A stretch of 9,840 nucleotides of DNA, from positions 1 through 9,840 of the forward strand of contig JAQUQA010000031.1 of NCBI GenBank assembly GCA_028716305.1, given 5' to 3'. The notes under the pieces were generated by a model. That model ran no database searches, had not been told where the DNA came from, and saw nothing but the letters and a program-made list of their open reading frames with translations. The number at the start of each line of letters is the position of its first letter. Position 1 is the stretch's first letter. Shown here one piece after another: positions 1 to 6,603 of the stretch. The stretch comes from Candidatus Omnitrophota bacterium (GTDB taxonomy: Bacteria > Omnitrophota > Gorgyraeia > Gygaellales > Profunditerraquicolaceae). Both the position numbers and the translations under genes were made by a program.

Positions 1-1569
1 GCGCGCGACGATCATTTCCCTGATCGGCTCGCTCACCGGCATAACTTCATAAATCCCGGTCCTGCCGCGGTACCCGGTAAAACGGCATTCTTCGCAACCC
101 TTACCCTCAAAAATTTCTATCTTTGCCGGGTCAACCTTGATATCGCCCTTAATCCGGGAAATTATTTCTTCCGGAGATTTCACGGGGACCTTGCATTTGG
201 GACAGATTACCCTGACCAGACGCTGGGCGATCAGGCATTCCAGAGAGCTGGAAACCAGAAACGGCTCGATCTCCATATCCAGGAGCCTGGTCACCGCCCC
301 TGCCGCGTCGTTTGTGTGCAAGGTGGAAAGGACCAGATGCCCGGTCAAGGCCGCCCGGATGGCGATTTCCGCCGTCTCATAATCCCTGACCTCTCCGACC
401 ATCATCACATCCGGGTCGTGCCGCAGCATGTGCCTCAAGGCATTGGCAAAATTAAATCCGATCTGGGGGACGACCTGAACCTGGTTTACGCCCCGCAACT
501 GGTACTCGATGGGATCCTCGATAGTAATAATTTTTATCCCGCTGGAATTAATCTTGGCTAAACAGGCATAGAGGGTAGTGGACTTTCCGGAACCAGTCGG
601 GCCGGTCACAAAGACGATCCCATGCGGCCTCTTGATCACCCCTTCGAGGATCTTCAGGTCTTCCGGGAGCAACCCCAGTTTTTCTAATTCCAGGAAAAAG
701 CGCGAACTCAATATCCTGATATGTACCGCCTCTCCGAAAGCCGTGGGAAGAATCGATACGCGCAGGTCTAACTCCTGGTCCTGGACCTTGATCTTGATCC
801 TGCCGTCCTGGGGGAGCCGGTGCTCCGCGATATCCAGGCTGGCCATGATCTTGATCCGGGAAACGATGGCCGCCTGGAAATATTTGATCGTATCGGGGAT
901 ATTTATATCGTAAAGTACTCCGTCAATCCGGTAACGCGTACGCAATTCATTGGCAAAAGGTTCCAGATGGATATCCGTGGCCCTGTCTTTGATCCCTTCG
1001 GAGAGGATCTGGTTCACAAATTTAATGATCGAGGCATCTTCCGCCAGGACCTCCAGGTCCTCGACCTTCTGCCGGGAGACCTGCAGGTCCCCGACGGTGG
1101 ACTTCTGGGCCACGATATCTTCCAGCGTCTCTGCCCCCAGGCCATAGTATTTACGGATGCTCGCCTGGATCTCCGGTTCGCTTGCCAGGACCGCCTTGAC
1201 CTCCAGCCCCAATAAAAGCTTAATGTCGTCTACGGTGCGGATATCCAAAGGGTCGGCCATGGCAATGGTCAGGATATTGTTTTTAAAATCCAGGGGGATA
1301 ATCCGGTAATGGCTGGCAAATTTAGCGGGAACCTTCTGGATAACCAGCGGGTCGATATCAACATCCTTTAGCTTTACGTAGGAGATATTAAGCTGGCGGG
1401 AGAGAACGTCAAAAATCTTGAATTCCGGGGCATAGCCGAGCTTGGCCAGAGTGGTACAGATCAACTCTCCGGTTTTCTTTTGCTCGCGCAGGCCGGTTTC
1501 CAGCTGTTCGGCACTGATCACGCCTTCGTCCACAAGTAATTGCCCGATAAGGATATCGTCTCTTCTCAT
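1..1569 (-). CDS. gspE/pilB: GspE/PilB-family secretion or type IV pilus assembly ATPase (partial, 3' end off window)
   Basis: Hexameric cytoplasmic AAA-type ATPase that drives pilin or pseudopilin assembly in type IV pili and type II secretion. 523 codons are visible, from ATG at 1569 to the window edge; the family is usually about 560-570 residues, so only a short C-terminus is missing. Residues about 6-150 form an N-terminal MshEN/T2SSE_N region with the IGQLLVDEG repeat motif. Walker A is GPTGSGKST at residues 323-331 (bases 577-603). Walker B is the stretch ending VGEVRD at 391-396 (bases 384-401). Four cysteines, C456-P-K-C459 and C492-E-E-C495, make the tetracysteine zinc site typical of GspE and PilB. 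The invariant zinc site argues against a PilT-type retraction ATPase. I cannot separate GspE from PilB by sequence alone; partner genes outside the window would decide. The ribosome binding site is weak (GAGAAG about 7 bases upstream), but a good promoter sits directly upstream. Confidence 0.95.
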   Translation of the reverse strand, partial: MRRDDILIGQLLVDEGVISAEQLETGLREQKKTGELICTTLAKLGYAPEFKIFDVLSRQLNISYVKLKDVDIDPLVIQKVPAKFASHYRIIPLDFKNNILTIAMADPLDIRTVDDIKLLLGLEVKAVLASEPEIQASIRKYYGLGAETLEDIVAQKSTVGDLQVSRQKVEDLEVLAEDASIIKFVNQILSEGIKDRATDIHLEPFANELRTRYRIDGVLYDINIPDTIKYFQAAIVSRIKIMASLDIAEHRLPQDGRIKIKVQDQELDLRVSILPTAFGEAVHIRILSSRFFLELEKLGLLPEDLKILEGVIKRPHGIVFVTGPTGSGKSTTLYACLAKINSSGIKIITIEDPIEYQLRGVNQVQVVPQIGFNFANALRHMLRHDPDVMMVGEVRDYETAEIAIRAALTGHLVLSTLHTNDAAGAVTRLLDMEIEPFLVSSSLECLIAQRLVRVICPKCKVPVKSPEEIISRIKGDIKVDPAKIEIFEGKGCEECRFTGYRGRTGIYEVMPVSEPIREMIVAR

Positions 1570-1594
1570 GATTGGCTTCTCGTCTATAATTTAA

Positions 1595-1622
1595 ATTATA
1601 TTGTAATATATTGAAATGTAAA
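1595..1622 (-). promoter_or_regulatory. Sigma70-type promoter for the GspE/PilB ATPase gene
   Basis: Reading the minus strand, TTTACA (1617-1622) and a perfect TATAAT (1595-1600) are separated by 16 bases. Transcription would begin near 1588, giving a leader of about 19 bases before the ATG at 1569. The site lies just after the htpX terminator, so the ATPase gene appears to be transcribed independently of htpX. The surrounding AT-richness raises the chance of fortuitous matches. Confidence 0.6.
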
Positions 1623-1629
1623 GCAGTTT

Positions 1630-1661
1630 AAGCAAAAGGCCCCGGGGATCATCCCGGGGCC
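1630..1661 (-). terminator. Intrinsic terminator of htpX
   Basis: A nine-base-pair, all G/C stem (1638-1646 pairing with 1653-1661) encloses a six-base loop. On the minus strand it is followed by TTTTGCTT (1637-1630). It begins 27 bases after the htpX stop codon and lies upstream of the next gene's promoter, exactly where a rho-independent terminator is expected. There is no T-tract on the plus side, so it is directional. Confidence 0.9.
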
Positions 1662-1688
1662 GCAGTTATTCGCTTATCTGATAATTCT

Positions 1689-2660
1689 TTAGCCGCTTGC
1701 CGGGCTATATTCAGAAAGCCGCTTTATCCGCTTGAGCATATTCGGATGTGTGCTTAAAAGTTCCAGCATCCGGTCGCTAAAATTCAAGCCTACCTTCCTG
1801 TTTTTCAGCTGCAGCAATTCAAGGGGATCGACACTGCCGTCCTTATTCAGGTCAAGGCCGCTCAGATCACGTATCTCGCTGGATGCCCGCGAAGGGTCAT
1901 TGACGAAAAAGGCCTTAAGCCCCTCAACCTCCTTGAGAGACCCCTTGCTCATGCGCGCCGATCCGTAGACCAGCTTGTAAAGACTGGAGGCCAAATTAGC
2001 GGGCGAGTTCCCCAGCTCAATCGAGCCTTTATCGGCAAAATACTCGCGGATCCGCGAGGCATAAAGCACCAGGAGATTGGTGATAAAATAAAAAAGGAAC
2101 GCGGCCATCCCGATCAAAACGGTATTACCTCCCCGGTTATCCCGGCTGCGCGAGAAAAAGAGAAAATGCCAGGCGATCCGGTACATGATCATGGGAATCA
2201 CCGAAAGTATGGTAATCGTCAGGACGTCACGGTTCTTTAAATGGCTTAACTCATGCCCCAGCACTGCCTTTAGCTCGCCGTCGTCCAGCAGTTTTAATAT
2301 CCCCTCGGTAACACAGACCCTTCCGTCTTTTAGCCCCCTGCCAAAGGCAAAGGCATTGGGCAAGGCGATCTGAGCAACGCAAACTCTCGGCATCGGGATA
2401 TTGGCGCGTCGGCTCAACCCCTCCACCATCTGAAAAAGGCGTGGATAATCCTCTTTTTTTACGTATTTAACGCGCATGCTCCATTCTACGATCTTGGGCC
2501 CGATCAAAAACTGTATCAACATCATCAGCGCGGCCAAGACAACATAGAAAGTAAACCCGCTGACCTGCAGGAATTGCGTGCCGATAATGGTAATGATCGC
2601 GTAGATAAAACTGAAAAGCACCGCTACAAGCAGCCACATCCTGAATCTTAACCAGATCAT
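1689..2660 (-). CDS. htpX: HtpX-like M48 membrane zinc metalloprotease with EF-hand-like loop
   Basis: Integral inner-membrane zinc endopeptidase of the M48B family, which degrades damaged membrane proteins with its active site facing the cytoplasm. The product is 323 residues from ATG 2660; HtpX proteins are usually about 280-300. Two hydrophobic segments lie near residues 9-28 and 36-55. The catalytic HELSH (H136, E137, H140) follows, then two more hydrophobic stretches (about 145-165 and 180-202). The third zinc ligand is E206 in the SRIREYFAD motif. Residues 270-281 (DLNKDGSVDPLE; bases 1818-1853) match a 12-residue EF-hand calcium loop, an unusual addition. The C-terminus has the family's LSTHPNMLKRI signature. 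A longer reading frame reaches 2735, but ATG 2660 is preferred because GGAGGTG lies six bases before it and the promoter lies between the two. The gene has its own promoter and terminator, so it is monocistronic. Confidence 0.95.
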   Translation of the reverse strand: MIWLRFRMWLLVAVLFSFIYAIITIIGTQFLQVSGFTFYVVLAALMMLIQFLIGPKIVEWSMRVKYVKKEDYPRLFQMVEGLSRRANIPMPRVCVAQIALPNAFAFGRGLKDGRVCVTEGILKLLDDGELKAVLGHELSHLKNRDVLTITILSVIPMIMYRIAWHFLFFSRSRDNRGGNTVLIGMAAFLFYFITNLLVLYASRIREYFADKGSIELGNSPANLASSLYKLVYGSARMSKGSLKEVEGLKAFFVNDPSRASSEIRDLSGLDLNKDGSVDPLELLQLKNRKVGLNFSDRMLELLSTHPNMLKRIKRLSEYSPASG

Positions 2661-2666
2661 AAAAAC

Positions 2667-2673
2667 CACCTCC
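2667..2673 (-). promoter_or_regulatory. Strong Shine-Dalgarno site that fixes the htpX start
   Basis: GGAGGTG on the minus strand ends six bases before ATG 2660. This is the clearest ribosome binding site in the window. It selects this start over the in-frame start 25 codons upstream. Confidence 0.85.
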
Positions 2674-2694
2674 GCTGGATAATTAATCTTTAAA

Positions 2695-2723
2695 ATTATA
2701 GCGCAACCGTTCAATTTAATCAA
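2695..2723 (-). promoter_or_regulatory. htpX: Sigma70-type promoter of htpX
   Basis: On the minus strand TTGATT (2718-2723) and a perfect TATAAT (2695-2700) are 17 bases apart. The predicted start is near 2688, giving a leader of about 28 bases that includes the GGAGGTG site. No heat-shock-type (CIRCE or sigma32-like) element was recognised here. Confidence 0.7.
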
Positions 2724-2733
2724 GCTAATCCGC

Positions 2734-2759
2734 AAAAACCTAAGGGATTATACCTTAGG
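2734..2759 (-). terminator. Orphan intrinsic-terminator-like hairpin on the minus strand
   Basis: CCTAAGG (2739-2745) pairs with CCTTAGG (2753-2759) around a seven-base loop. On the minus strand the hairpin is followed by TTTTT (2738-2734). It points toward htpX, yet no minus-strand gene lies directly upstream; the neighbour is the plus-strand ATP-grasp gene. It may insulate htpX from antisense transcription, or it may be the leftover terminator of a lost gene. An uninterrupted run of 18 G/C bases (2758-2775) abuts it. Confidence 0.55.
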
Positions 2760-2790
2760 GCCCGGGGGCCGCGGGTATTAGGCATTTATC

Positions 2791-2820
2791 TTGATTTATA
2801 TTAAGGAAATATGGTATTAT
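2791..2820 (+). promoter_or_regulatory. Candidate promoter of the ATP-grasp/radical SAM pair
   Basis: TTGATT (2791-2796) and TATTAT (2815-2820) are separated by 18 bases. Transcription would start near 2827, about 50 bases before the ATG at 2877. A GGAGGT stretch at 2832-2837 falls inside that leader but is about 40 bases from the annotated ATG and has no suitable ATG, GTG or TTG at normal spacing. The match is moderate and the sequence is AT-rich. Confidence 0.4.
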
Positions 2821-2876
2821 CCTTTATGTCTGGAGGTAAGGCTGATAATTCTTCAGAAATGCCTGTAAATTCTTAA

Positions 2877-3863
2877 ATGGAAGGACCTCCTGAAGCGTTA
2901 GATGAAATAAGCAAAAATATGATTTCCAAATATTGTTGTGGAATTCTTTCCCGGGCCAAGAAAATATTAAAAGAGAACGATTTTTTATTTGTCACGCTAC
3001 CAAATCTAAAAGAAAACATTATTCATATCTTCAACATACTCTTTGGATATTCGCTGGCAAGAAAAAAGTTCTATGAAAAACTTGGCTATGATCTGGATCT
3101 AAGGAATCCTAAAAGTTTTAACCAAAAGGCCGTTTGGAAAAAAATTAACGACAGAAACCCTCTTTTAGCCGTTACTGCCGATAAATACCGGGTAAGAGAC
3201 TATATAAAAGAAACCCTGGGGGAAGAACAGGCGAAAGAAATCCTTATTCCTCTTTTGTATGTAACCGATAATCCGGAAACCATCCCTTTCGATAGATTAC
3301 CGAATGAATATGTCATCAAACCCAATCATGCCTCTCAAAGGGTCATAATTGTCCAAAATAATAATTACAATAAAGAAGAAATTATTAAAAAATGCGCAAG
3401 GTGGCTAAAAACCCCCTATGGCCTGGCGGATAATGAATGGGCTTACCAGAAAATACCGAGAAAAATTATTATTGAAGAATTACTAAGGGATGAATCGGGA
3501 AATGTCCCGACGGAATTTAAGTTTCTCATGTTCCACGGCAAGTGCAGGTTGGTCCGCGTCTTAACAGATCAGCTAAGCGGCCTGTTAGTCAACCATTATA
3601 CGGCTGATTTTGAGCCGGTGATGATCGATTACGGTTACTATAAGAGAGCTGCTTCGTTTTTAGAAAAACCTTCTAATTACGGCCAAATGATAAAGTTGGC
3701 GGAAAAATTATCGGCAAATTTCGATTTTCTCCGGGTCGATCTTTACTCGACAGGCAAAAGAATTTATTTCGGCGAATTAACTCATTATTCAGGATCCGGC
3801 TTGTTAAAATATGAACCGAGATCCTTTGATTTTGAACTGGGCAGTTACTGGAACTTAAGTTGA
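2877..3863 (+). CDS. TupA-like ATP-grasp protein, probable surface polysaccharide/teichuronopeptide-type ligase
   Basis: ATP-grasp enzymes couple ATP hydrolysis to joining a carboxylate to an amine or similar group. The TupA-like branch is named after teichuronopeptide synthesis and is often found in polysaccharide gene clusters. The 328-residue product shows the family's pattern: GYDLDLRNPKSFNQK (70-84), ADKYRVRDYI (101-110), EYVIKPNH (144-151, with K148 a likely ATP contact), IIIEELL (197-203), EFKF (213-216), FLRVDLY (284-290) and YFGELTHYSGSG (297-308) with probable metal ligands. Residues 1-55 are unusual for the family. Residues 28-43 (KKILKENDFLFVTLPN) resemble the closing strand region of a class I methyltransferase. 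The start is uncertain: there is no Shine-Dalgarno site, a TAA lies immediately before the ATG in the same frame, and a 16-codon ORF (2826-2876) is in frame with it; M15 (2919) is an alternative. Base composition is AT-richer than its neighbours (for example 18 of 60 G+C at 3361-3420), suggesting transfer. Confidence 0.85.
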   Translation: MEGPPEALDEISKNMISKYCCGILSRAKKILKENDFLFVTLPNLKENIIHIFNILFGYSLARKKFYEKLGYDLDLRNPKSFNQKAVWKKINDRNPLLAVTADKYRVRDYIKETLGEEQAKEILIPLLYVTDNPETIPFDRLPNEYVIKPNHASQRVIIVQNNNYNKEEIIKKCARWLKTPYGLADNEWAYQKIPRKIIIEELLRDESGNVPTEFKFLMFHGKCRLVRVLTDQLSGLLVNHYTADFEPVMIDYGYYKRAASFLEKPSNYGQMIKLAEKLSANFDFLRVDLYSTGKRIYFGELTHYSGSGLLKYEPRSFDFELGSYWNLS

Positions 3864-3891
3864 TGCCGAATGAATAAACACTTCTTCAATC

Positions 3892-5052
3892 ATGAAAATA
3901 GATTTCAATAAACTCGGACAGGATCAGCTGGATAACCTTAAATCCGCCCTGGCCGCCTACGAAAATAAGAACCCGGTCTCCAGCGAAAGCCCTGCTGTCC
4001 TCTACATAGTGCTCACCCAGAACTGCATCGGCCATTGTGCTTTTTGTAAAGGCAAGGATTACGTTTACGACCCGCAGCACAATATGAGCCGGGAGATCAT
4101 AGAGGCGATCCTGAAAAATTACGCGCCGCACGCGGTGATGATCGACCTGCGCGGCCAGGGAGAAAGCCTGATGCTTCCCGATTTCGAAGAGCATCTGGCG
4201 AGATTTTCCCAATGGGGGGCAAAATTACAGCTTTATACCACTCTTGGCTGCGGAACGAAGAAAACCCTGCAGAGCCTGGTGGATCATGACGTATTCATCT
4301 CCTTAAGCCTCGACTTCGCGGAAAAAAAACTTTACGAATCCCTGCGACCGGGAATTAATTTTGATACGGTAATGGATAACCTGGGATTCGTTTGCTCGGA
4401 GATTGAAAAAAAATGGGGAACCCTGAAAGGCAAAATCCGCATCGCCCTGATCCCGCTTCAGGGGAAAAATCTCGATCAGGCAGAAAAGATATTCGGGATT
4501 GCCGAACGTTTTCATATCCCGGATATACGCATTGGGCCGCTGCACTCTTCTGCCAATGACCCCAACCTGTTAAAATTCCACAGGAGGCAAGTTTTATCTA
4601 CATTGCGCAAGTGCCTGGAGCTTTCCCGAAAACTTAAAATCGATTTACAATTCGCCAGTTCCCCCCTTAAGAGCCTCCTGATCAAAGAAAAAACCTTTGA
4701 CTGCTGCTGTCATCCCTGGCTGTTTGCCTTCATTAACTACAAGGGTGATATTATGGTCTGCGACCATTTAATCGCCCCTGCCCAGAATAGATACCGTATC
4801 GGCAACGTAAAGGATGATAAAAAGCTCGCCTGGAACGGCCCACTGGCCCAACAACAACGCCTGGCACATATTAAAAAAAGCAGAGACCTGCTCTCCCCCT
4901 GCCTGAATTGCTATAAGAATCTTTTTCGCTATGCCGATCACGAACATGAAATTGACCCGCGCTTTAAGAAGTGGCTGGTTACTGCGGATGAAATGGAAGG
5001 TTGTCTGCGTTCCTCTAAAGGGATTTTCGGATTATTCAGGCTGATGAGCTAA
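3892..5052 (+). CDS. Radical SAM protein with C-terminal SPASM-type cluster domain
   Basis: 386-residue enzyme expected to bind a [4Fe-4S] cluster and cleave S-adenosylmethionine to start radical chemistry. The signature CIGHCAFC gives C45, C49 and C52. RGQGES (87-92) sits where the family's SAM-binding GGEP-like motif is expected. The C-terminal third has the layout of a SPASM/twitch auxiliary-cluster domain: CCCHPW (271-276), GDIMVC (285-290), RIGNV (302-306), AWNGPLAQ (313-320) and CLNC (337-340). SPASM proteins include peptide-modifying maturases and enzymes acting on other macromolecules, and the substrate here is unknown. The gene starts 28 bases after the ATP-grasp gene, so the two are probably co-transcribed. 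It lacks a recognisable Shine-Dalgarno site. Its last 17 bases overlap the end of the convergent glycosyltransferase gene. Its base composition is richer in G+C than the ATP-grasp gene (36 of 60 at 4141-4200). Confidence 0.9.
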   Translation: MKIDFNKLGQDQLDNLKSALAAYENKNPVSSESPAVLYIVLTQNCIGHCAFCKGKDYVYDPQHNMSREIIEAILKNYAPHAVMIDLRGQGESLMLPDFEEHLARFSQWGAKLQLYTTLGCGTKKTLQSLVDHDVFISLSLDFAEKKLYESLRPGINFDTVMDNLGFVCSEIEKKWGTLKGKIRIALIPLQGKNLDQAEKIFGIAERFHIPDIRIGPLHSSANDPNLLKFHRRQVLSTLRKCLELSRKLKIDLQFASSPLKSLLIKEKTFDCCCHPWLFAFINYKGDIMVCDHLIAPAQNRYRIGNVKDDKKLAWNGPLAQQQRLAHIKKSRDLLSPCLNCYKNLFRYADHEHEIDPRFKKWLVTADEMEGCLRSSKGIFGLFRLMS

Positions 5053-6157
5053 AAACAGATAAGCTGCTTTTTATCCGCTTAAATATCTTCCTGCCCCAAG
5101 AGAGGCAAAAAAACAAACCTCTGAACACGCAAGACACCAGCGAAATAAGAAAATTCCCCTCTTCATTTCTTAGTAAAAAATAATATTTTACGGCAAAATG
5201 CATCAATGGCTTATTGGCTTTCCATTTCCAGCAGCCGTTGGCCGCAAGCTCAATGTCGGAATCAGGCGAATAATTGAACTTGGATAATATGCGGGCCCGG
5301 ATATCATATTGCCGATGGATGAATTTACCGTGCCAGAGGTGAAAAATAACCCCTGGGACATAATAAACGCTTCTTTGCACATCTTCGTTTACACCTTTAG
5401 CCCAACGCTGCTGGTCCCGGACCAGCGGTTTTCCATAAGAAAATCCGTTAAAAAAACGCTCGGTACTGTCGAAAAAAGCCGAGGCCATTAAAAAATCGGC
5501 GCCCCCCATGATAGACCTGTCATAAAATCCATGCCGCTCAAAGATAGAACGACGGGCGGCCCAGGCATAACCGGTATGCCCCTGCTGAATAAATGAACCT
5601 TGCAGTTGATTTCTGCCAAAATTTGCCACGCTATAGGCTACCCCGTAGATTTTATGCCCCTCGGAATCGCCTAACGGCAGACGCGAAATATCCACCTTTT
5701 CCGCGTTTTGATTTTTAGAAAGCCTAACCACGTATGAAAAAAGCTGGGCAATATTATAAACCTGCAGCAGATTAGCCGCCTCTGAGACCCAAAGATTATT
5801 GGAGAATATAATATCCGCATCCAGCCAGGCAATTTTATCGCAATCAGGCGGCAGGTTTTTCAAGGCGATATTTAAAAGCCGTTCTTTCTGCCAAAGCACG
5901 TCTTCCGCACGCAATTGTATCAACTTGTCGGCATCGTCAAGGTTAAGCTGGAAATCGCTCTTTCCTTCCACCAGTTCCACGCACAAAAGCCTTAATCCCT
6001 GCTGCTTGGTCCCTTGCCGGAACCGTCTGTAATTCTTAAGCTTATTTTTGTAACGGAATGGATTTATAAAGGTGGTAATCCCCCAGAACTCACCCGGAAG
6101 ATACGCCGGAAATTTAGGAGGGCTATGTTCGTTTGACTGCGCGGTTGCTTCGCTCAT
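5036..6157 (-). CDS. GT-A-type glycosyltransferase-like protein
   Basis: 373-residue protein without a signal peptide, probably cytoplasmic or loosely attached to the inner membrane. IAWLDADIIF (109-118) contains a D-x-D of the kind that binds the metal and sugar nucleotide in GT-A glycosyltransferases. VLWQKERLLNIAL (87-99) before it, GHTGYAWAARRSIFE (193-207), the MGGAD motif (217-221) and HLWHG (273-277) are consistent with a conserved family of glycosyltransferase-like proteins, though I cannot name its sugar donor or acceptor. Residues about 336-355 are hydrophobic and are followed by a basic stretch, which may hold it at the membrane. The start overlaps the stop of the upstream DUF1573 gene in an ATGA arrangement, so translation is probably coupled; no Shine-Dalgarno site is visible. 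The 3' end overlaps the convergent radical SAM gene by 17 bases. Confidence 0.8.
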   Translation of the reverse strand: MSEATAQSNEHSPPKFPAYLPGEFWGITTFINPFRYKNKLKNYRRFRQGTKQQGLRLLCVELVEGKSDFQLNLDDADKLIQLRAEDVLWQKERLLNIALKNLPPDCDKIAWLDADIIFSNNLWVSEAANLLQVYNIAQLFSYVVRLSKNQNAEKVDISRLPLGDSEGHKIYGVAYSVANFGRNQLQGSFIQQGHTGYAWAARRSIFERHGFYDRSIMGGADFLMASAFFDSTERFFNGFSYGKPLVRDQQRWAKGVNEDVQRSVYYVPGVIFHLWHGKFIHRQYDIRARILSKFNYSPDSDIELAANGCWKWKANKPLMHFAVKYYFLLRNEEGNFLISLVSCVFRGLFFCLSWGRKIFKRIKSSLSVFSSSA

Positions 6158-6603
6158 TTAATCAAATCAGCGGTTATCTTGAAACGAAGTATCGAATCTT
6201 CTGCCTGTTCAGCCGCCTGCTTATCCGTCTTGCTCTGCCCCAGCTTTTCTATATTGACATAGACATACTGGTAAACCCTACCCTTATACCCGTCGGTCTT
6301 AAAATGCACCTTAAGCACGGTACTTTCTCCGGGAGCCAATTCTTTCCTGGTGATTTTAGAGGCCGTACAGCTGCAGGATGTCACGATCTCCTTGATCCGT
6401 ATCGGATTCTCTTGCCGATTAGAGATAATAAAATCATGCTCCAGGAGGCTCCCTTCTTTTACCCGCCCGAAATCCCAGGAATACTCGTCGTTTCGGGGAT
6501 TTTCCCCTGTAGGAACGGCAGGGTCGGATGAAAAAACCCGGCTCGGCGAGAGCGCGGCCAAGAAAATCCACGCTGCGAAAAATTTTACCATCAACCGTTC
6601 CAA
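6154..6603 (-). CDS. DUF1573-family exported protein
   Basis: 149-residue protein with an N-terminal hydrophobic signal segment (about residues 5-25), so it is likely periplasmic. The mature part is one immunoglobulin-like DUF1573 domain: YSWDFGRVKEGSLLEHDF (41-58), IKEIVTSCSCTA (70-81) with C77 and C79, LAPGEST (89-95), and GYKGRVYQYVYV (105-116). The family's biochemical role is not established. The start is taken as TTG 6603 because AGGAGG (6613-6618) lies nine bases before it; an ATG at 6591 shares one base with the upstream stop and is a possible alternative. From the TTG the gene overlaps the thioredoxin-CcdA gene by 13 bases and overlaps the glycosyltransferase by four. The C-x-C motif next to a thiol-redox membrane protein suggests a client or partner, which is inference. 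A charged loop (about 120-137) is longer than I would expect. Confidence 0.88.
   Translation of the reverse strand: MERLMVKFFAAWIFLAALSPSRVFSSDPAVPTGENPRNDEYSWDFGRVKEGSLLEHDFIISNRQENPIRIKEIVTSCSCTASKITRKELAPGESTVLKVHFKTDGYKGRVYQYVYVNIEKLGQSKTDKQAAEQAEDSILRFKITADLIK

Noticed and set aside
1067..1100. Inverted-repeat-like AGGACCT/AGGTCCT text inside the ATPase gene
   Set aside because: It lies in conserved coding sequence with no regulatory context; best explained by codon use.
137..1215. Several plus-strand open frames across the first 1.2 kb
   Set aside because: All are opposite-strand shadows of the ATPase gene, whose frame carries Walker A, Walker B and the zinc cysteines.
2735..2735. Upstream start for htpX giving a 348-residue protein
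   Set aside because: It lies upstream of the predicted promoter, and the ATG at 2660 has an excellent Shine-Dalgarno site.
1678..2853. Exact 12-base direct repeat CTGATAATTCTT at 1678-1689 and 2842-2853, flanking htpX
   Set aside because: A few 12-base matches are expected by chance in about 10 kb, and neither copy has target-site or recombinase context.
2826..2876. A 16-codon ORF just before the ATP-grasp gene, as a leader or precursor peptide
   Set aside because: It lacks a usable Shine-Dalgarno site, and the likely transcription start is at or after its ATG. Kept only as a note on the uncertain start of the next gene.
5054..5076. Possible bidirectional terminator after the radical SAM gene (AAAAACAG and CTGCTTTTT)
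   Set aside because: The stem has only three strong pairs plus a bulged A/T part; too weak to annotate.
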